Origin: Alopecurus myosuroides
Lineage: Eukaryota > Streptophyta > Magnoliopsida > Poales > Poaceae
DNA: 64,000 nucleotides
Reading direction: 5' to 3'
NCBI GenBank assembly: GCA_028641055.1
Contig: CM054063.1
Location: forward strand, 175,446,697 to 175,510,696
In this document: in pieces, positions 1-11,946 of the stretch
Layout: every line of letters starts with the position of its first letter
Numbering within the stretch: position 1 is the first letter of the stretch
The notes under the pieces: model-generated
Databases searched by the model: none
Told to the model about the DNA's origin: nothing
The model's input: only the letters and a program-made list of their open reading frames with translations
Program-made: the position numbers and the translations under genes

Positions 1-3000
1 AGAGCTTCAGCGCAGTTTCTTCCATGGTGAGGCAGCTCTGATGTTGGGCCTCGAAGTCCTTGTCTTTCTCTGTACATCGGGAACAGTGATTAGCAAGTGA
101 TCAAAATCATGATAGTAAGTTGAAGATAAGGGAAAGGAACTCACTTCAAAGGACGAGATCTGGACCTGGGCCGACTCGGCCAGAGTGGCACAATCCTGGT
201 GCTGGGTCTGAAGAACCTTGAGGTCATCTGCACAGAAATAAAAGTGTTAGAAAACAGTCAAGCGTATGAATGCAAAACGCATAAGTAAAATGAAGAAAAG
301 CTTACTCTCGAGCCGCGAGATCTTGGTAATAGATCCCATCATCTACTCCTCTATCACGGCCGTGGAAGATAAAAAATTCGAGTTAGAAAATCGGTGCAGA
401 AAAAAAGCATATGCGATATCTCAATGTTCGAGAATGGTACCTTTGCCTCCCAGCTGCTCCTGGAAATGCTGATTATGCTCGTAGAGATCACGGTGGGTCG
501 AGAGGAGCCTCTGGTACATTTTGGCGCGAGTCTCTATGCAAACCTAGAAAGAAGCAAGTGAATGATGAGTTTGAAGATTCGACTCGAGTAAGGCTCAACT
601 CGGTCGAGTGATGCCTACTCGGCCCTAAATCTCGGGGACTGAAGGGTAGATAGTTATCTCGGGTTGCATTTTGCAATCTCGGAAAAAACCAAAAAAGTAA
701 ACAGTCACTTACCCGAGAAGTTATCTCGGCATCTTCAGCCGCAGAACGCAAGGAGTGCATCTTGTGCGTGAGAGTGCTGGAGGAGGCTGAGATTGGCGTG
801 GTCACATGGCCGATATCAGCCTGGTTACAATCTTCACGGTAGTGGTCCAGTGGGCCCAACTTCTTCCCGATGTGTATTTTGGTGATGTACCCGATCTGGT
901 CGAGGCTCACCTCCAAGTCTCCCTGGTCAACTCAAAGCCCCTCGTGCGCAACAATCTGCATGTCGGAGCTGATCGCCAATGTGCCTTATTTCTTATATCT
1001 ATTTGTGGTCTTCTTCAAAGGCGCAAAGGATTTCTTCGGCCGAGTTAGAACAGATAGCTCCTTCCTGGCAGGCTACTCCTTCCCAGCAATTTTGTTCGAG
1101 ATACTCTGCACTGGTGCAGAGGACTGTCCCGGCTGGGACAGAGGAGTAGACGGAGTAGAGCGGTCCACAACTGGTGGTTGTGCTGAAGGATCCTTTGTAG
1201 GAGGAGGAGTGGTTCTCGACTGCTGGGCAGGAGGAGTTGATCTCGGTGCGGCAGGCGGTGCCACTAGTGCGGTTGGTGCTGCTGGCTGTGTTGTTGGTGG
1301 TGGAACTTGCTGCTGAGTTGGGGCCTCTGGCTGCGATTGCTGCTGCTCTGGAGCCGACTCCGGGTGTTCCGGAGCCTCATTGTTATCCATCTCGGCTCCC
1401 ATGTCGTTGGCACCGAGATCGTGGTCTTCCCTCTCGGGAGTAGGAATCTCCGGCTTGTCCATTGGCTGGACTTCCGGGGTGTCATGCTCCACATCCTCCT
1501 GAGCAACATCCAGAAGGATCATCACTAGAGAAGTTGCTGTGGGTGGTCGAGATGAGACGGGGCACATCCGAGTCCCGGTAAAAGCGGAGGGCGCGGTCTG
1601 TTCAATGATTAGAGCATCGCTGTGAAAACTAAAAAGAGATCCAAGGAGAAGTAGAAAACCAAGTCAACTCGGGCAAGGAGGCACAACAAAAAATGCAGAA
1701 ACAAAGGGAAAGCTTCTCGGTTAGTAACTTACCCATCCGACATGCGACGCCTGCTCTTGCGTCTGGTTTGTCCCTTGTTTCCGGCCTTCTTCATGTTCCT
1801 CTTGGGGGAAGGGGCCACTGCGCCGCTTCCGGCTCTCTTCCTTGTCTCCACGGGGGCGACCACGGCCACGGGAGGAACTTCAAGAACCTTCTCTCCCGAA
1901 TCAGCTGAGGCCGATGGTAGAGGGTGCGCGTATGAGATCGGGGTGGGATCAAGTACCTTTACTATAATACAATCGTCATCAACTTGTTTGTCATCCTCGG
2001 ACCAGTCTCGGATAGAGGCTGGACCTCGAGACTTACCAGCTTGGGCGGCAAGCAGAGCGTCCGAGGTCGGCAGATAGTCTTTGTCATCAAACTCCTTAGT
2101 ATCGTCCTCAGTTCGGTCCTCGCCCTAGTGGTCCGACGGAGTCTCGCCATCTTCTTCATGTTGGCAGGGAAAGACATGTATATGCGAAACACAAAGCATC
2201 AACCCCGAGATAAAGTTAACTCGGAGCATACCAGAATGAACCTAACTCAGAGGAGTTCCAGATACTTACGTTGGGAGCCTGGGTTGCTTTGTTGTAGGGC
2301 TCAAGGCCCCACTCCCAGTCCTCACCGAGATCGTTCTTGGCAATCGCCTTGATCCGAGTGTACACCTCCTTTTTGGTAAGCTCGAAGGTGGTAACTCGGG
2401 TGGGATCTCGGTGCCCAGTCATGAAGCACATCTTGTGAGTCCGACGCTGGAGTGCCCGCACTCGGCGTCTCACAAAGTTCGTGAGAAGGTCGTCCACACG
2501 GAGTCCAGCTCGGAGGAGTTGGATGAGTTGGTTGTGGATGAGGTTGATCTCACAAACTGTGTTTCGGGGGTGGTAGTCCTAATTCGCTATCTCGGTGGGT
2601 AGATTGTTGTGAAAATCTGGAAGGCCTATCACATCTACATCTGTGGAGTTCTTGATGTAGAAGATACCCCTTTTCTACTTTCGGCATGACTCCGAGCCTC
2701 GAATTCATGGGAACTTGGAACCCAAGGCAGAATAACCATAGCGGCCCCAGACTGCATCATGTGCTTGGGCGGGTCCAGGTTATCGGGGTTGGGGATCAAT
2801 TGTTTCCGAACATGAAAATATTTACTCCACATCTCGACGGTGGGGTGGAGGCCGAGATAGGCCTCCGAGAAAGAGATAAAAGAGGAGAGGGTCGAAGACT
2901 GAAATGGATAAAAATTTGGATCATGAAAGGGGAAAGGGGAAGACCAAAACCGCGTTCAAAGTGGGCGAGGAATAAGACTCTCTCACCTTTTTGGGTTGTG

Positions 3001-3380
3001 GAGAGATCTCGGCCTCGGGCTTGCGGCACACACAACGCAACCGGGATGCGCCGGGTATCCAGAAGCCACTGGTGATCCGAGTTCCTAATCTCGGAGCCGT
3101 CCCATGTGCCTCGCGTGGATTTCGGCGCCAGCACCTCCAACTCCTCCACTGCTTCAAGATCCATGGTGTCGCTTGAGAGATCCAGCATCACCGAGTGGCT
3201 CGTGCCCGCGGGGAATGCTCGAGGCGGAGAGGGCGAAGGAGAAGGGAGGCTGCGCGGAAGATGAACGCCATGGGCGGGCTCAGGCTCGGTGAAGAACGGC
3301 GCAGATTCCAGCGGTAGCGCGGTGGCGCGTAGATCTGCGACGGGGAAGAACTCGAGTGCGGCGGCGCTCCGAAGCGCCAC
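1..3380 (-). pseudogene. Antisense TE gene, 'putative gypsy type transposon' (Transposase_28-like) family, broken, left end outside window
   Basis: Reading leftwards from about 3380, the first exon encodes a proline/serine-rich N-terminus. A globular domain follows that I recognise as the grass 'putative gypsy type transposon' family: GLPLSPF near 2950, EAYLGLHPTVEMW near 2840, and LLTNFVRRRVRALQRR near 2480. Further left are an acidic segment, a basic nuclear-localisation-like stretch (RKSRRR near 1750), a Pro/Gln-rich linker (1073-1567) and heptad-like coiled-coil segments near 230-1. The frame changes near 2880, and a stop replaces the Trp expected near 2663 (TGG to TAG by comparison with the family as I remember it), so this copy is not functional. 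The function of the family is unknown. It lies antisense to the LTR at 4060-4755, as extra antisense ORFs do in Tat-lineage Ty3/gypsy elements. Exon borders were not resolved. Confidence 0.6.
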
Positions 3381-4045
3381 GCTGCATGGAGGTGCGGTGG
3401 CGCTCGCGGAACGACTGCGGGCTGGACTGCGCGCGGCGGAGCGGAGAGCGCTGCGCGTGTTCCAGTGAAGAAGAAATGAAGAATGGGGTCATACAAATAT
3501 TTATACCCCCACAGACATTAACGACCCCGGATCAATCGTGGCACGAATCGGGGAAACGGTGCGGTTACTACGCACGTAGAAACGAACAAAGCGGAACCGC
3601 CGCTCGTAACGTGCGTAGTTAATCCCGCACAAAGCGTGAGGGGTAATTGAGTACTCTACTGCTGATTAGACTACAGGTGGGGCCGTAGATAGGACGTAGC
3701 GCGCGCGGCGTGCGCAGTGGGCGTGAGAAACGAGGCGACGTGCGCTGCGTTTTTCCACCACGTGGCACGCCCACTACGCGAAGGAAACGAGGCGATCACG
3801 CCTCGTACTGTTGCAGTTTGTGAAGAAAATGGCTAAGTGTTGGGATCTCGCTAAAATTGGACCTGGCGCGAGCATCTCGGATTTTGGTGAAAATCCATAG
3901 CAATGATTACGGATTGAATACGGGTTCGAGATAAAAGTTGAACCAAGATAGGGAGTATCCCGGTTATGTGTTGTGAAGCTTAAATGATTTAAGCTGGTGG
4001 GGCCCAGCGTTCGAGTTCGCCGGACCACGCCAGCTTCGAGGACTA
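3381..4045. other. Non-coding part of the Tat-like element, no gene recognised
   Basis: There is no convincing coding sequence. The stretch lies upstream of the antisense gene and could hold its promoter. GC-rich DNA with ACGTG-type words occurs at 3540-3790. Confidence 0.3.
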
Positions 4046-4755
4046 ACCTTGGGGGGCTACCCCCGGTTAGGGAAAATCTTGGTACAAGTTGGTGTCCCAA
4101 CAGTGGATAACGAGATGAAGTTCACTGGTTTGACTACCCGGACCGAGATGAAAGTTACCGAGATGAATCTATCTCGGTAAGAATAATCAAGGGTGAATAG
4201 ATGAAATGGGTATTCCCCGGGTTGTCCGAGATACTCTTGGAGAATCCGGCTACTAGAGGAATCATCCATCTCGGAGCAGGTTCAACGGAGCAGATGCTAC
4301 CTCGAAAATCATGGGAGAGTACATGCATGAGGTTCAACTTACAAAGCAAATGATGTATAGGAATACATAAGCACAGTACAGGGTATGGGCGAGGCCATGT
4401 CATGTCTCTGAATAGGGGGACAGGACACCGCGGCGGATACAGAGGAGGCAACTTTTGGCGCCATACCAGCAGGCGTGCGCTACGGCACAATGTTTTCCTC
4501 CTAATCATGTACGCCATGTTAGTGGCCACCAGTATATAAGATGGCCACACCCCTCCTGCGCGAGGCTCGAGAGAAAGGAGACTGCGAGGTGGTATCTTCC
4601 ATTTTCTTAGAGAGAATAGCCACATAGAGCTTCTTCTTCCTCTTGCTCACAGAGCTTTAGGAACCACATTCTACTCGGTTACCCACTTATATTGACAGAC
4701 AGGCAGCAGTAGGGGTGTTACCTCCACACGAGGGCCCCAAACCTAGGTAGACTGT
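4046..4755 (+). mobile_element. Polypurine-tract-like run and plus-strand LTR of a Ty3/gypsy element (boundaries approximate)
   Basis: A purine-rich CTTGGGGGGCTAC run at about 4048-4060 resembles the polypurine tract and LTR junction of Tat-type elements. Downstream are a TATA box near 4534 and a CT-rich leader. A block beginning GGGTGTTACCTCC near 4717 matches the R/U5 style of cereal gypsy LTRs. The right edge near 4755 abuts the Mutator-like remnant, and no TG...CA pair with a target duplication could be fixed. The LTR may therefore be truncated. Confidence 0.45.
4531..4540 (+). promoter_or_regulatory. TATA box of the plus-strand LTR
   Basis: AGTATATAAG lies about 200 bp before the end of the LTR and is followed by a CT-rich leader, the usual layout of an LTR promoter. 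This is inference from sequence only. Confidence 0.5.
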
Positions 4756-5830
4756 AGGTGTTTGTAGTGTTTTGAGCACACCTTACGGTGTGCAATCCCT
4801 CCCCGGATACCTACATCGTCCATCGGCCACGTATCTCAAGTCATCCCATGGCAGCTGTCTTTACCTCACCACGACATGCACCCTTTTTGATATGCCTTGC
4901 ACGGATAGTCCATGGACAATGATTCTATTCACATACCACCGTGTAACGGATCTTCTCGTCCGAGTACTTAACACTGAATTCTCGATGATGCTTCAATGAG
5001 TAGTCCTTTACCCATTTTTCCATGCATGAAAAGATGGTTGCTTTACCGACCCCATGATTGTGTAGCTCGGTTTCTTTCTTAGAATAAGCCCTTGGCCCGA
5101 GAATCTTACTGGTACCACCGTCAACAATATCCTTACCCGCAAGGATTAGATCACGAAACAACTATGTATGGTGATCCGACCAAACAGCATACATAAATGC
5201 TTTTGCTTCTTTAACCGTCATAGCATCCTCGTTAAGTTCCTCTTCCGGACCTTCGTCTCCCGAGTCCACTATATGTGCAGAGGAGAATCAAATGTCACGT
5301 TCCATGTCCTCCTCAAAACAGTTCTCTTCCACATCTCCAATATTATGGTTACAGAAGGAATGTTACCTTGGATCGCCCTCGGTCTCTTCAAGCACGACCT
5401 TGGCACGGGCCTCGGGCTCATGAACTCCACCATAATCTCCGCGTGGTTCATCTTCCTCCGTATGCCTCTTGGGATCATGACCTCCACTGTTACCTCCAAG
5501 GGGCTCTTCTTTCTCCGCACACCACCCGGGCTCGTCATGACCACCATCCCCGTAATCGTAGTCATCACGATAATCGTTATTGCACTAGGGGCTCAAGGGC
5601 CGTGTGAAAGGAGGTTGGCTCATCATTGTGTCGTACACTTCTGCCTTCGTTCTGACATGTGCCTCACCCTGTTCAACCGGACTACTCGCTTCATTAGGAC
5701 ATGCTTCAAGATTCAAGTCAATGTGCACTCGAGCACCAACCTTCTTTGGGGCAAACAACTCAAACGATTTGTCTCGTGAGTCCAAAAAAACTGCCTTGTA
5801 AGCTTCCCAATGACTCTCTGAACCCAACAA
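4756..5830 (-). pseudogene. Mutator-like (MULE) transposase, N-terminal remnant
   Basis: On the minus strand an N-terminal segment (ELFAPKKVGARVHIDLNLEA, near 5760-5700) leads into a long acidic Asp/Glu/Gly-rich linker (5590-5290). Then come EELNEDAMTVKEAKAFM near 5220 and a MuDR-type DNA-binding segment (KWVKDYSLKHHREFSVKYSD, near 5020-4960) ending in a Cys motif (YTVVCE). This order is that of plant MuDR-family transposases before the zinc-binding and DDE domains, which are absent here. Stops occur at several places (for example after PLSP near 5585, and near 5165). The right end is cut by an LTR fragment and the left end by the LTR ending near 4755. Confidence 0.6.
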
Positions 5831-7082
5831 GGAGCAGAAGGTGTTGACTGGCAGGTTGGATAGAGAATTCACTATAAACAAGCAAATAGGTTTTTGGTTG
5901 TTTTGGATATAGCAAATAAATAAAATGTGAGTAAATAAATAACAGTAGTAATAATTGCAGCAAGTGGCCCAATCCTTTTGAGAGCAAAGGACAAGCCGGT
6001 TTTTCTACTTATAATTACCAAACGTTCTCGAAGACACATGGGAATCTCGTCAAGTGCTTTCTATTCAAATAGTTGATTAATATTTATTGGTTCATTAAGT
6101 GTTGTGTGGATGAACCTATGCTAATGCACCGCCCAACTAGGACTAATACATACTTGTGATTATACCCCTCATAAGCATCCGCAAATACAAGAAAATAATT
6201 AAGATAAATCTAACCACATTCTTAAAACTCCGGGACCCAACACTCCCTCGTGCAATGGTTTTCCAATGGGAGTTTAGGTTTCTGTCACTCCGGCAACCCA
6301 CAATTAGTAGCCAAATACACAATGCATCCTCCTAGGCCCATAAAATGTGAAGTGTCATGTAGTCGACGTTCACATGACACCACTAGAAGAATAGCACCAC
6401 AACTTAAAGATCGAACCACGAGATATTACATCAACATAACTTCACTACTAACATCATGACTTCTCCAATGTCCTCTAAAACTAAATGAACTAGTGGACGG
6501 TGACGGTGATGGTGTTGGTGGTGAGGATGATGACAATGATGATCTCGATGAAGCCCGGAGTGATGACGGTGACGATTTCCCCTCTCCGGGGAGTAATTTC
6601 CCTAGCAGATTTCTCCCTATCGGAGAGCTTTTATCTCTCTGGTGTTTTACGACCCGAGGCGGCGGTGGAATAATTCTTCGACGACCCTATGGCGCTTAGG
6701 GTTCCCTGGGGGTCAACTACGCTGAAAGGGGCGCCCATGAGTGGGCCAGGGGGCCAGACCACCCCCTAGGCGCGGCCAGAGGGGGGCGTGCCGCCTGGTG
6801 GTGTGGGCCCTAGGTGGCCCTCTTCTGGGTACCCTTCTGGCTGGCTTCCTCCTCGGAACTTGTAAGACTCCTCTGGTGTTCCCACTCTTCTTCTGATCTT
6901 CTAAAATAGGGTGTCCTTACGGTGCCTTTTCCATCAAATTTCTTGTTCCGGTGCTTCTTCTCCCATAATTATTAAAAATGAAAAATAAGATGAAATAACA
7001 TAAGTAATGTATCATAGCATGAAATATATCGATGAATAACATAAAGTAACGATATAAAATAGTGATGCAAAATGGACGTATC
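5831..7082 (-). mobile_element. LTR fragment B (TGATACGTCC... family), minus orientation, 3' truncated
   Basis: Read on the minus strand it starts at 7082 with TGATACGTCCATTTTGCATC and runs through a GC-rich leader near 6800-6500 (source of an acidic Asp/Gly-rich reading frame, not a gene). It then passes stretches I recognise from a very abundant Triticeae LTR with TGAT...ATCA ends. It stops near 5831, short of the expected terminal ATCA, where the Mutator-like remnant begins. No internal region is attached, and the family name was not assigned. Confidence 0.55.
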
Positions 7083-7090
7083 AGCAGCCC
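7083..7090 (+). mobile_element. Short left piece of LTR-A 3' part, split by the solo LTR
   Basis: GCAGCCC-type sequence between LTR fragment B and the solo LTR. It joins the GCCCCC at 9626 to make the body of the LTR-A fragment, and shares GCCC with it as a probable target duplication. Confidence 0.35.
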
Positions 7091-9625
7091 TGTTATAATT
7101 TATTGTACTGGCAAATGACACTATGGTGGATATAAAATGGCAAGTCTAAACTAAATGCATATTTTGCTTGGTGGAGTTTAGGCTTATTTGCAGAAATCTA
7201 GTTTTATCCTAACACTTGTAAAACTGTATTCCCTTCCAAGATTGGCACCATGGGATAAAGCCCATGTGCACCACAGCTAATGTTTCCTTAGCCAAATTTT
7301 ACTTCTTGAAAACTGTGTTGAGATTCTTCTGACCATCCTTGTCCAGCTGCTCGAAGTTGTCCATAACCGGGGAGACGACTAAGATCTTAGTTTCTAACTC
7401 TGCAGAGGTTGTGCACTTTCACCCTTTGTCTCGAAATAGCCCAGACATCCTATACACCCGGAGTGCATCAAGGAAAGGAGAGAATTGAGATGTGATCTTT
7501 GAGAAGTACGAATCCAACTCACTGGCAAGACCTGTTCCACCTATAATTCTGCTACATCTGCTTGTCAAGGCTGGGCTGAACTCTCACTACATAGTTGATC
7601 AAGACACAACCCATATGTCAAAAGGTTGCACAAGAAGATACTAGATTTAGAGGGGCGTAGGAATCTAAATGTGTTCCTAGGTGGCCATCCTCAAGTATCA
7701 TCCTTTGGTGATAAACACCATAGACATGGCCCTAGGGAGCCACTGAAGATAAACCAAACCATCCACTTTCCACCCAAGTGTTTCATTCAGGTTTATACTT
7801 CAAATTTTCCATGACATCATATAAAACAAATTTATAGCATTGCGTAGCATCTACCAAGTTCGAAAGTCATAAGATAACAAGGTAAAAGGGTGGATACACA
7901 CTACTAGGATTTAGCAGAGCCTAATACTTAGAAAAAATCCCTATCATGCATACTACTTAAAAACTCTAGTAACGCGTAGGAAAATATGGGTGATTTGATG
8001 ATGCATGGAAAACAAATATTGAACCATACTTCAAAGTTAAACATTATTTGAGATCAAATAAGGGCAATAAGTGGATTTCAATGGCTACTGTTGCGAAATT
8101 GATCCAGTATTATTTTATTTGCTTCTACTGGATATGGGATGAAAAAAAACCACAACAATTGTATTCACCTAAATAGAATTTCTAAAACTAAAGTTATGCC
8201 CAATTTAGTGATTACCATATATCACAAATAACATATGCGTGCACGTTACAAAAATAAAATTTATTATCCTACAGTATTCTAAAATTTTAAGATTTCAAAA
8301 AGTCAAAAATCATCAAAACTGGAATTAGGGAACAAAAGTTATGAACTATACAAGTTTTAATTCAATTCTGTTTTTAAAACAAAACGTTCGATCTGGGGGA
8401 CACTCAATGACACGCTCTGATTGGCCAATGGTGTTTCGCGCAGATCATCGCTGCAGTGCGTTGGGTCTTGATGACGTGGATTACAGGGATATGACGAAGC
8501 GCTTCGCTGCTGCGTTCTGTTGTGGCGTATCCGATCTGGATCAACGACCGGAATTACTTCCTCGCGAGTGGCGGTGCTAGGTCGTCGGGGTTTTTTGGAA
8601 CCGGGAGTGTGCGACCAGAGTAAGCATGGCGGTGCTATCCTACGGGGCCAGGGGATAACGAGGTGTACTAGGAAGATCGTGACGATGGCGCAGAGTCGGT
8701 GGCGAGGTAAAGGATGACGGCGTGGCCTGCTCCTCTTGGGATTCCACGACAAAGTCGATGCAAGTGGCAGGTTACTCTTGTTCTGGACGATGGCAAAAAC
8801 CTGAGGGACAAGTGGATGCGCAACCTTGTCAGGAAGATGCGCGAGAGAGAAATAGAGAGAATAAGGGGCAGAGGTGGGATGATCTCAAAGACGTTCACTG
8901 GAAGTGGCGGATTACGGCGCCGGCAACAGTGAGGTGGCAAGATCGATTGCAGGAAGCCCTATGGCGATCAATCTAGGGTTTTGATGCTTTTGAGGGAGAA
9001 AGTGGAGGGGTATATATAGGCGAAGAATATAGAAATGAACGCGTTCGCATTTGGTAGGATTTGAACGATGAGATGGTGTTCATCTCGGAGTCCTTTCCGT
9101 GGGAGAGGGGAAATGACGGTGACGTGAGAATCGCGTCACGTGGGGAACATATGTTAGCGAGAGGGAGCGATGGATGCGGGTGGGCTGTGTGCGCGGGTTT
9201 CCTAGGCCCGATGCGGCATGCTCTGCGTGCGTAAGAGAAAATAGAGAGAGGGGAGAGTTGGGCTGGGTTGGGCCTGCTGCGCTGGAACTCTCTCTCTCTG
9301 TTTTTTAATCCGCTTTGTCTTTTATGTTTTTAGTTCCTTTTGCTTCAAAAATCAAACCAATTGACACCAAAACATTTCAGAAGTTTTTAATAATATATGT
9401 TTTGGAAATCTAAATAAATAAGGAACATTTTGGTACTATTATTTCCCCAAAATATAATTCTTATTTTTGAAAAATGCAAAACAAATTGTGCTCAAATGGT
9501 GATAAAACCCAATTCATTTTGTTTTCCAAATTTAAAGTCATAGAAAATGCAAACAAAAATGAAGGGATGCAATGATGCTCATGTATGCATGCTGGTTTTT
9601 GATTTTTGAAAACTTGGGATGTTAC
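7091..9625 (-). mobile_element. Probable solo LTR of a Ty3/gypsy element (2535 bp), minus orientation
   Basis: On the minus strand the unit begins TGTAACATCCCAAG at 9625 and ends ATTATAACA at 7091, giving TG...CA termini. GCCC lies directly outside both ends (7087-7090 and 9626-9629), so a 4-bp duplication is visible; a 5-bp one would need one mismatch. There is no internal coding region, only AT-rich flanks around a GC-rich block at 8380-9250. A TATATATA box lies at about 9012-9020, which on the minus strand precedes the GC-rich leader. ORFs in the GC-rich block look compositional. It has the architecture of a solo LTR left by recombination. Confidence 0.5.
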
Positions 9626-10690
9626 AGCCCCCTAGGTTCCCCTTTGGCATAAATACTCCATCGTCCCCAAAACGCAGAACACCTGAAGGATTTTCCCAAA
9701 AATGATTTGAAGCTCCGCTCACACCCTAAACCCTAGTTCGGGGAACAGAAGTTCATGTGCTGGCTCCCTGTCGGGACGGGGATCGGAGGCAGATCGTCAC
9801 CATCACCTTCCATCAACCCTCCATGATTCCCCCTTCGATGTGTGACTAATTCCATGTTGTACGCAGAGGGGGTGGTAAGGATTGGATGAGATTAGTCATA
9901 TAATATATCATGAGATTGTTAGGTCTTGATGCCTAGTATCCCATATTGTTGTTTATTATCGTTGTTGCAAACTTGGAGTCCTTAATGCTTGTCACTTAGG
10001 GCCCGAGTTATGTTTTCATGAGTATAATTGTTGTTTTGGATCATATCTACTAGTTGTATACACTTATTGTCCGGAACCCGAGAAGCCAAGGTGACATGGT
10101 TGGGATATCGGAGGGATGGTCTCTAATTCGAGGATTATATGTTTTCACCGTATGTTAATTCTTTGCTCTTGTGCTTGGTAGAACAAGTACCTTAATTTCC
10201 ACTAGTTCCCTTTTGTCCCCGCAACAACGGGATGGTAGGACAAAAGACGTCGTGCAAGTTCTTATCGCAAGCACGTACGACAACTCTCGGAAAACATGCA
10301 TATCATAGTTTTTGACTTGGATACTCTCTTATATATTTGTGGTACATTTTCTTACTTCTATTACATGGTTAATCTCATTCATGCAACTCCCGTACATCCA
10401 TGTCTATGCCTAGAATGTTTTTAGCACTGCTACTTTATTCGTTTACGGTTGATGTTACTATTCCTGCTACCTTTTTACTGTTACTGTTACTATAGACCAT
10501 TGTTGCCATTATATCACCGTTACTACTGATAAATTGTATGAAGCAAGATACTTTTTAGGTGTAGCTGAATTGATAAATCAGGTGTTAAGACTTATAAAAA
10601 TTCTTTGACTCCCCTTGTGTCAGATCAATAAATTGGGCAATATTTATTCTCGGAGACTGTTGTGATCCCCTACACTTGTGGGTGATCATG
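9626..10690 (+). mobile_element. LTR-A, 3' part (plus orientation)
   Basis: It contains a TATA-like GCATAAATACTCC at 9648-9660, a leader with CCCTAAACCCTAG, and a terminal block ending CTTGTGGGTGATCA at 10690. I recognise this as the 3' end of the abundant Triticeae LTR family with TGATA...TATCA-type ends. The 5' half is missing here. A matching 5' piece of the family lies at 11421-11790. Confidence 0.5.
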
Positions 10691-11420
10691 TATCTTAATA
10701 GTAGGCTCTAATATGTGTTCTATCTTGGCTAGCCATTTCTCATATAGTTTCCTATATTCTAATTCCAGCTGATGAACTCTGTAAGAAACTTGGTTAACAA
10801 ATTCTTTCTATGTTGCTTAGTTACCTCCTTGAATTGATGGGTTCTTTATACTCATGATTTTCACAAGATCTTCAACAACAAAGTTTGGTGAAGGAGCATT
10901 GCTATAATCTAGCTCTTCCGGTGCATCTTCTGTGCTTATCATCATCTTCATATCTACACCTACATTGGGCTCTGGTTTACGTACAAATTTGCATAATTAT
11001 CTTGCATATCATATGGTAGCTTCTTTCCTACCTCAATTTATTTTTCCATGAATGTTCCCCCTGCAGCTGTATCAAGTATAAATTTTGACATGGGGTTTAA
11101 ATCATTATAAAATAAATGGAGTATTAATCATTCCTCCATGACAGGGTTAGGACAATTCCAACAGAGTTTTTCATCCTTTCCCATGCAAGCGCTAGTGGGT
11201 CTTGGTCTTCCTGTCTAAAACTTGTAATAATTGAACAGAGTTGCATTGTCTTAGCAAGTGGAAAATATTTAGTCCTAAAAACGTTTCAACAATTATTCCA
11301 AGACATAACTGTACCTCTAGGTAATGCTAGTAACCATTCTTTGGATTTTTCTATCAATGAAAAGGGAAATGAACGTAGCTTGACTGTATTTGTACTAACA
11401 TCCTTTATACACAGTACATG
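10691..11420 (-). pseudogene. Athila-type gag fragment, inverted relative to the flanking LTR pieces
   Basis: The minus strand from 11420 reads through a gag segment (CIKDVSTNTVKLRSFPFSL, then KEWLLALP) and later DPLALAWERMK near 11200. These are hallmarks of the capsid region of Athila-lineage Ty3/gypsy retrotransposons. Several stops and frame changes break it after 11190. No zinc knuckle, protease or polymerase remains. Both flanking LTR pieces are in plus orientation by their own TATA and end sequences, so this gag segment is inverted with respect to them. Confidence 0.6.
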
Positions 11421-11790
11421 ATATGTTGCAAGCGTATCTATAATTTTTGATGCTCCATGCTTGTTTTCTACCCAATACCTTTTGTTTTCCACATATTTTC
11501 TATCGTTTTCCTTCGTTTTCTGGATGTTTTCACAAAGTAACCTATTAACAAGATGCCCCAAGACAGTTATTGTTTTTTGTTGTTTTTCTTATTTCAGAAA
11601 AGTTCTACAGAATTATTCTCAGAAAGGGATGAATATCCACGGAGATAAAGTTTTACCCAGAACGAAGACGTAGACCAAAGGAGAGATGGAGGGGAGCCAG
11701 GGGGCACCAGGAGGGAGCCAGGCACGGCCCCCCTAGGCCACGCCTGGTGGGCCCCTGAGAGCCTCGGCCACTAGCGAATAAACTGTTTTT
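11421..11790 (+). mobile_element. LTR-A, 5' part (plus orientation), truncated
   Basis: It starts TGATATGTTGCAAGCGTATC at 11421, close to the 5' end of the LTR family whose 3' end sits at 10690. It breaks off near 11790 in a GC-rich stretch. Confidence 0.5.
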
Positions 11791-11946
11791 GGCCAGTTAG
11801 AAAGGATCTGATTCGCACAGTGGACATCACATCTACAGGCCGTCGCACTTGTCGGATTCTACACCGACATACGGTACTTTAGACGTAATTTACAGGGAGC
11901 CCATGTCGTGGGTGCCGCAGGCTAGCCAAGTCTAAATTTTGCCTCG
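11791..11946. other. Unassigned spacer
   Basis: I recognise nothing in this stretch. It leads directly into the RNase H fragment of a LINE. Confidence 0.3.

Noticed and set aside
5168..5779. 203-aa plus-strand ORF over the Mutator-like remnant
   Set aside because: It is antisense to a recognisable transposase N-terminus and has no domain of its own.
6493..6699. Asp/Gly-rich ORF of 68 aa
   Set aside because: It lies in the GC-rich leader of an LTR fragment and comes from GATGATGATGGT-like repeats. It shows no homology signal.
8357..8976. ORFs on both strands in the probable solo LTR
   Set aside because: Overlapping frames on both strands with low-complexity Arg/Pro content and no motif. They are better explained by local GC content of the LTR leader.
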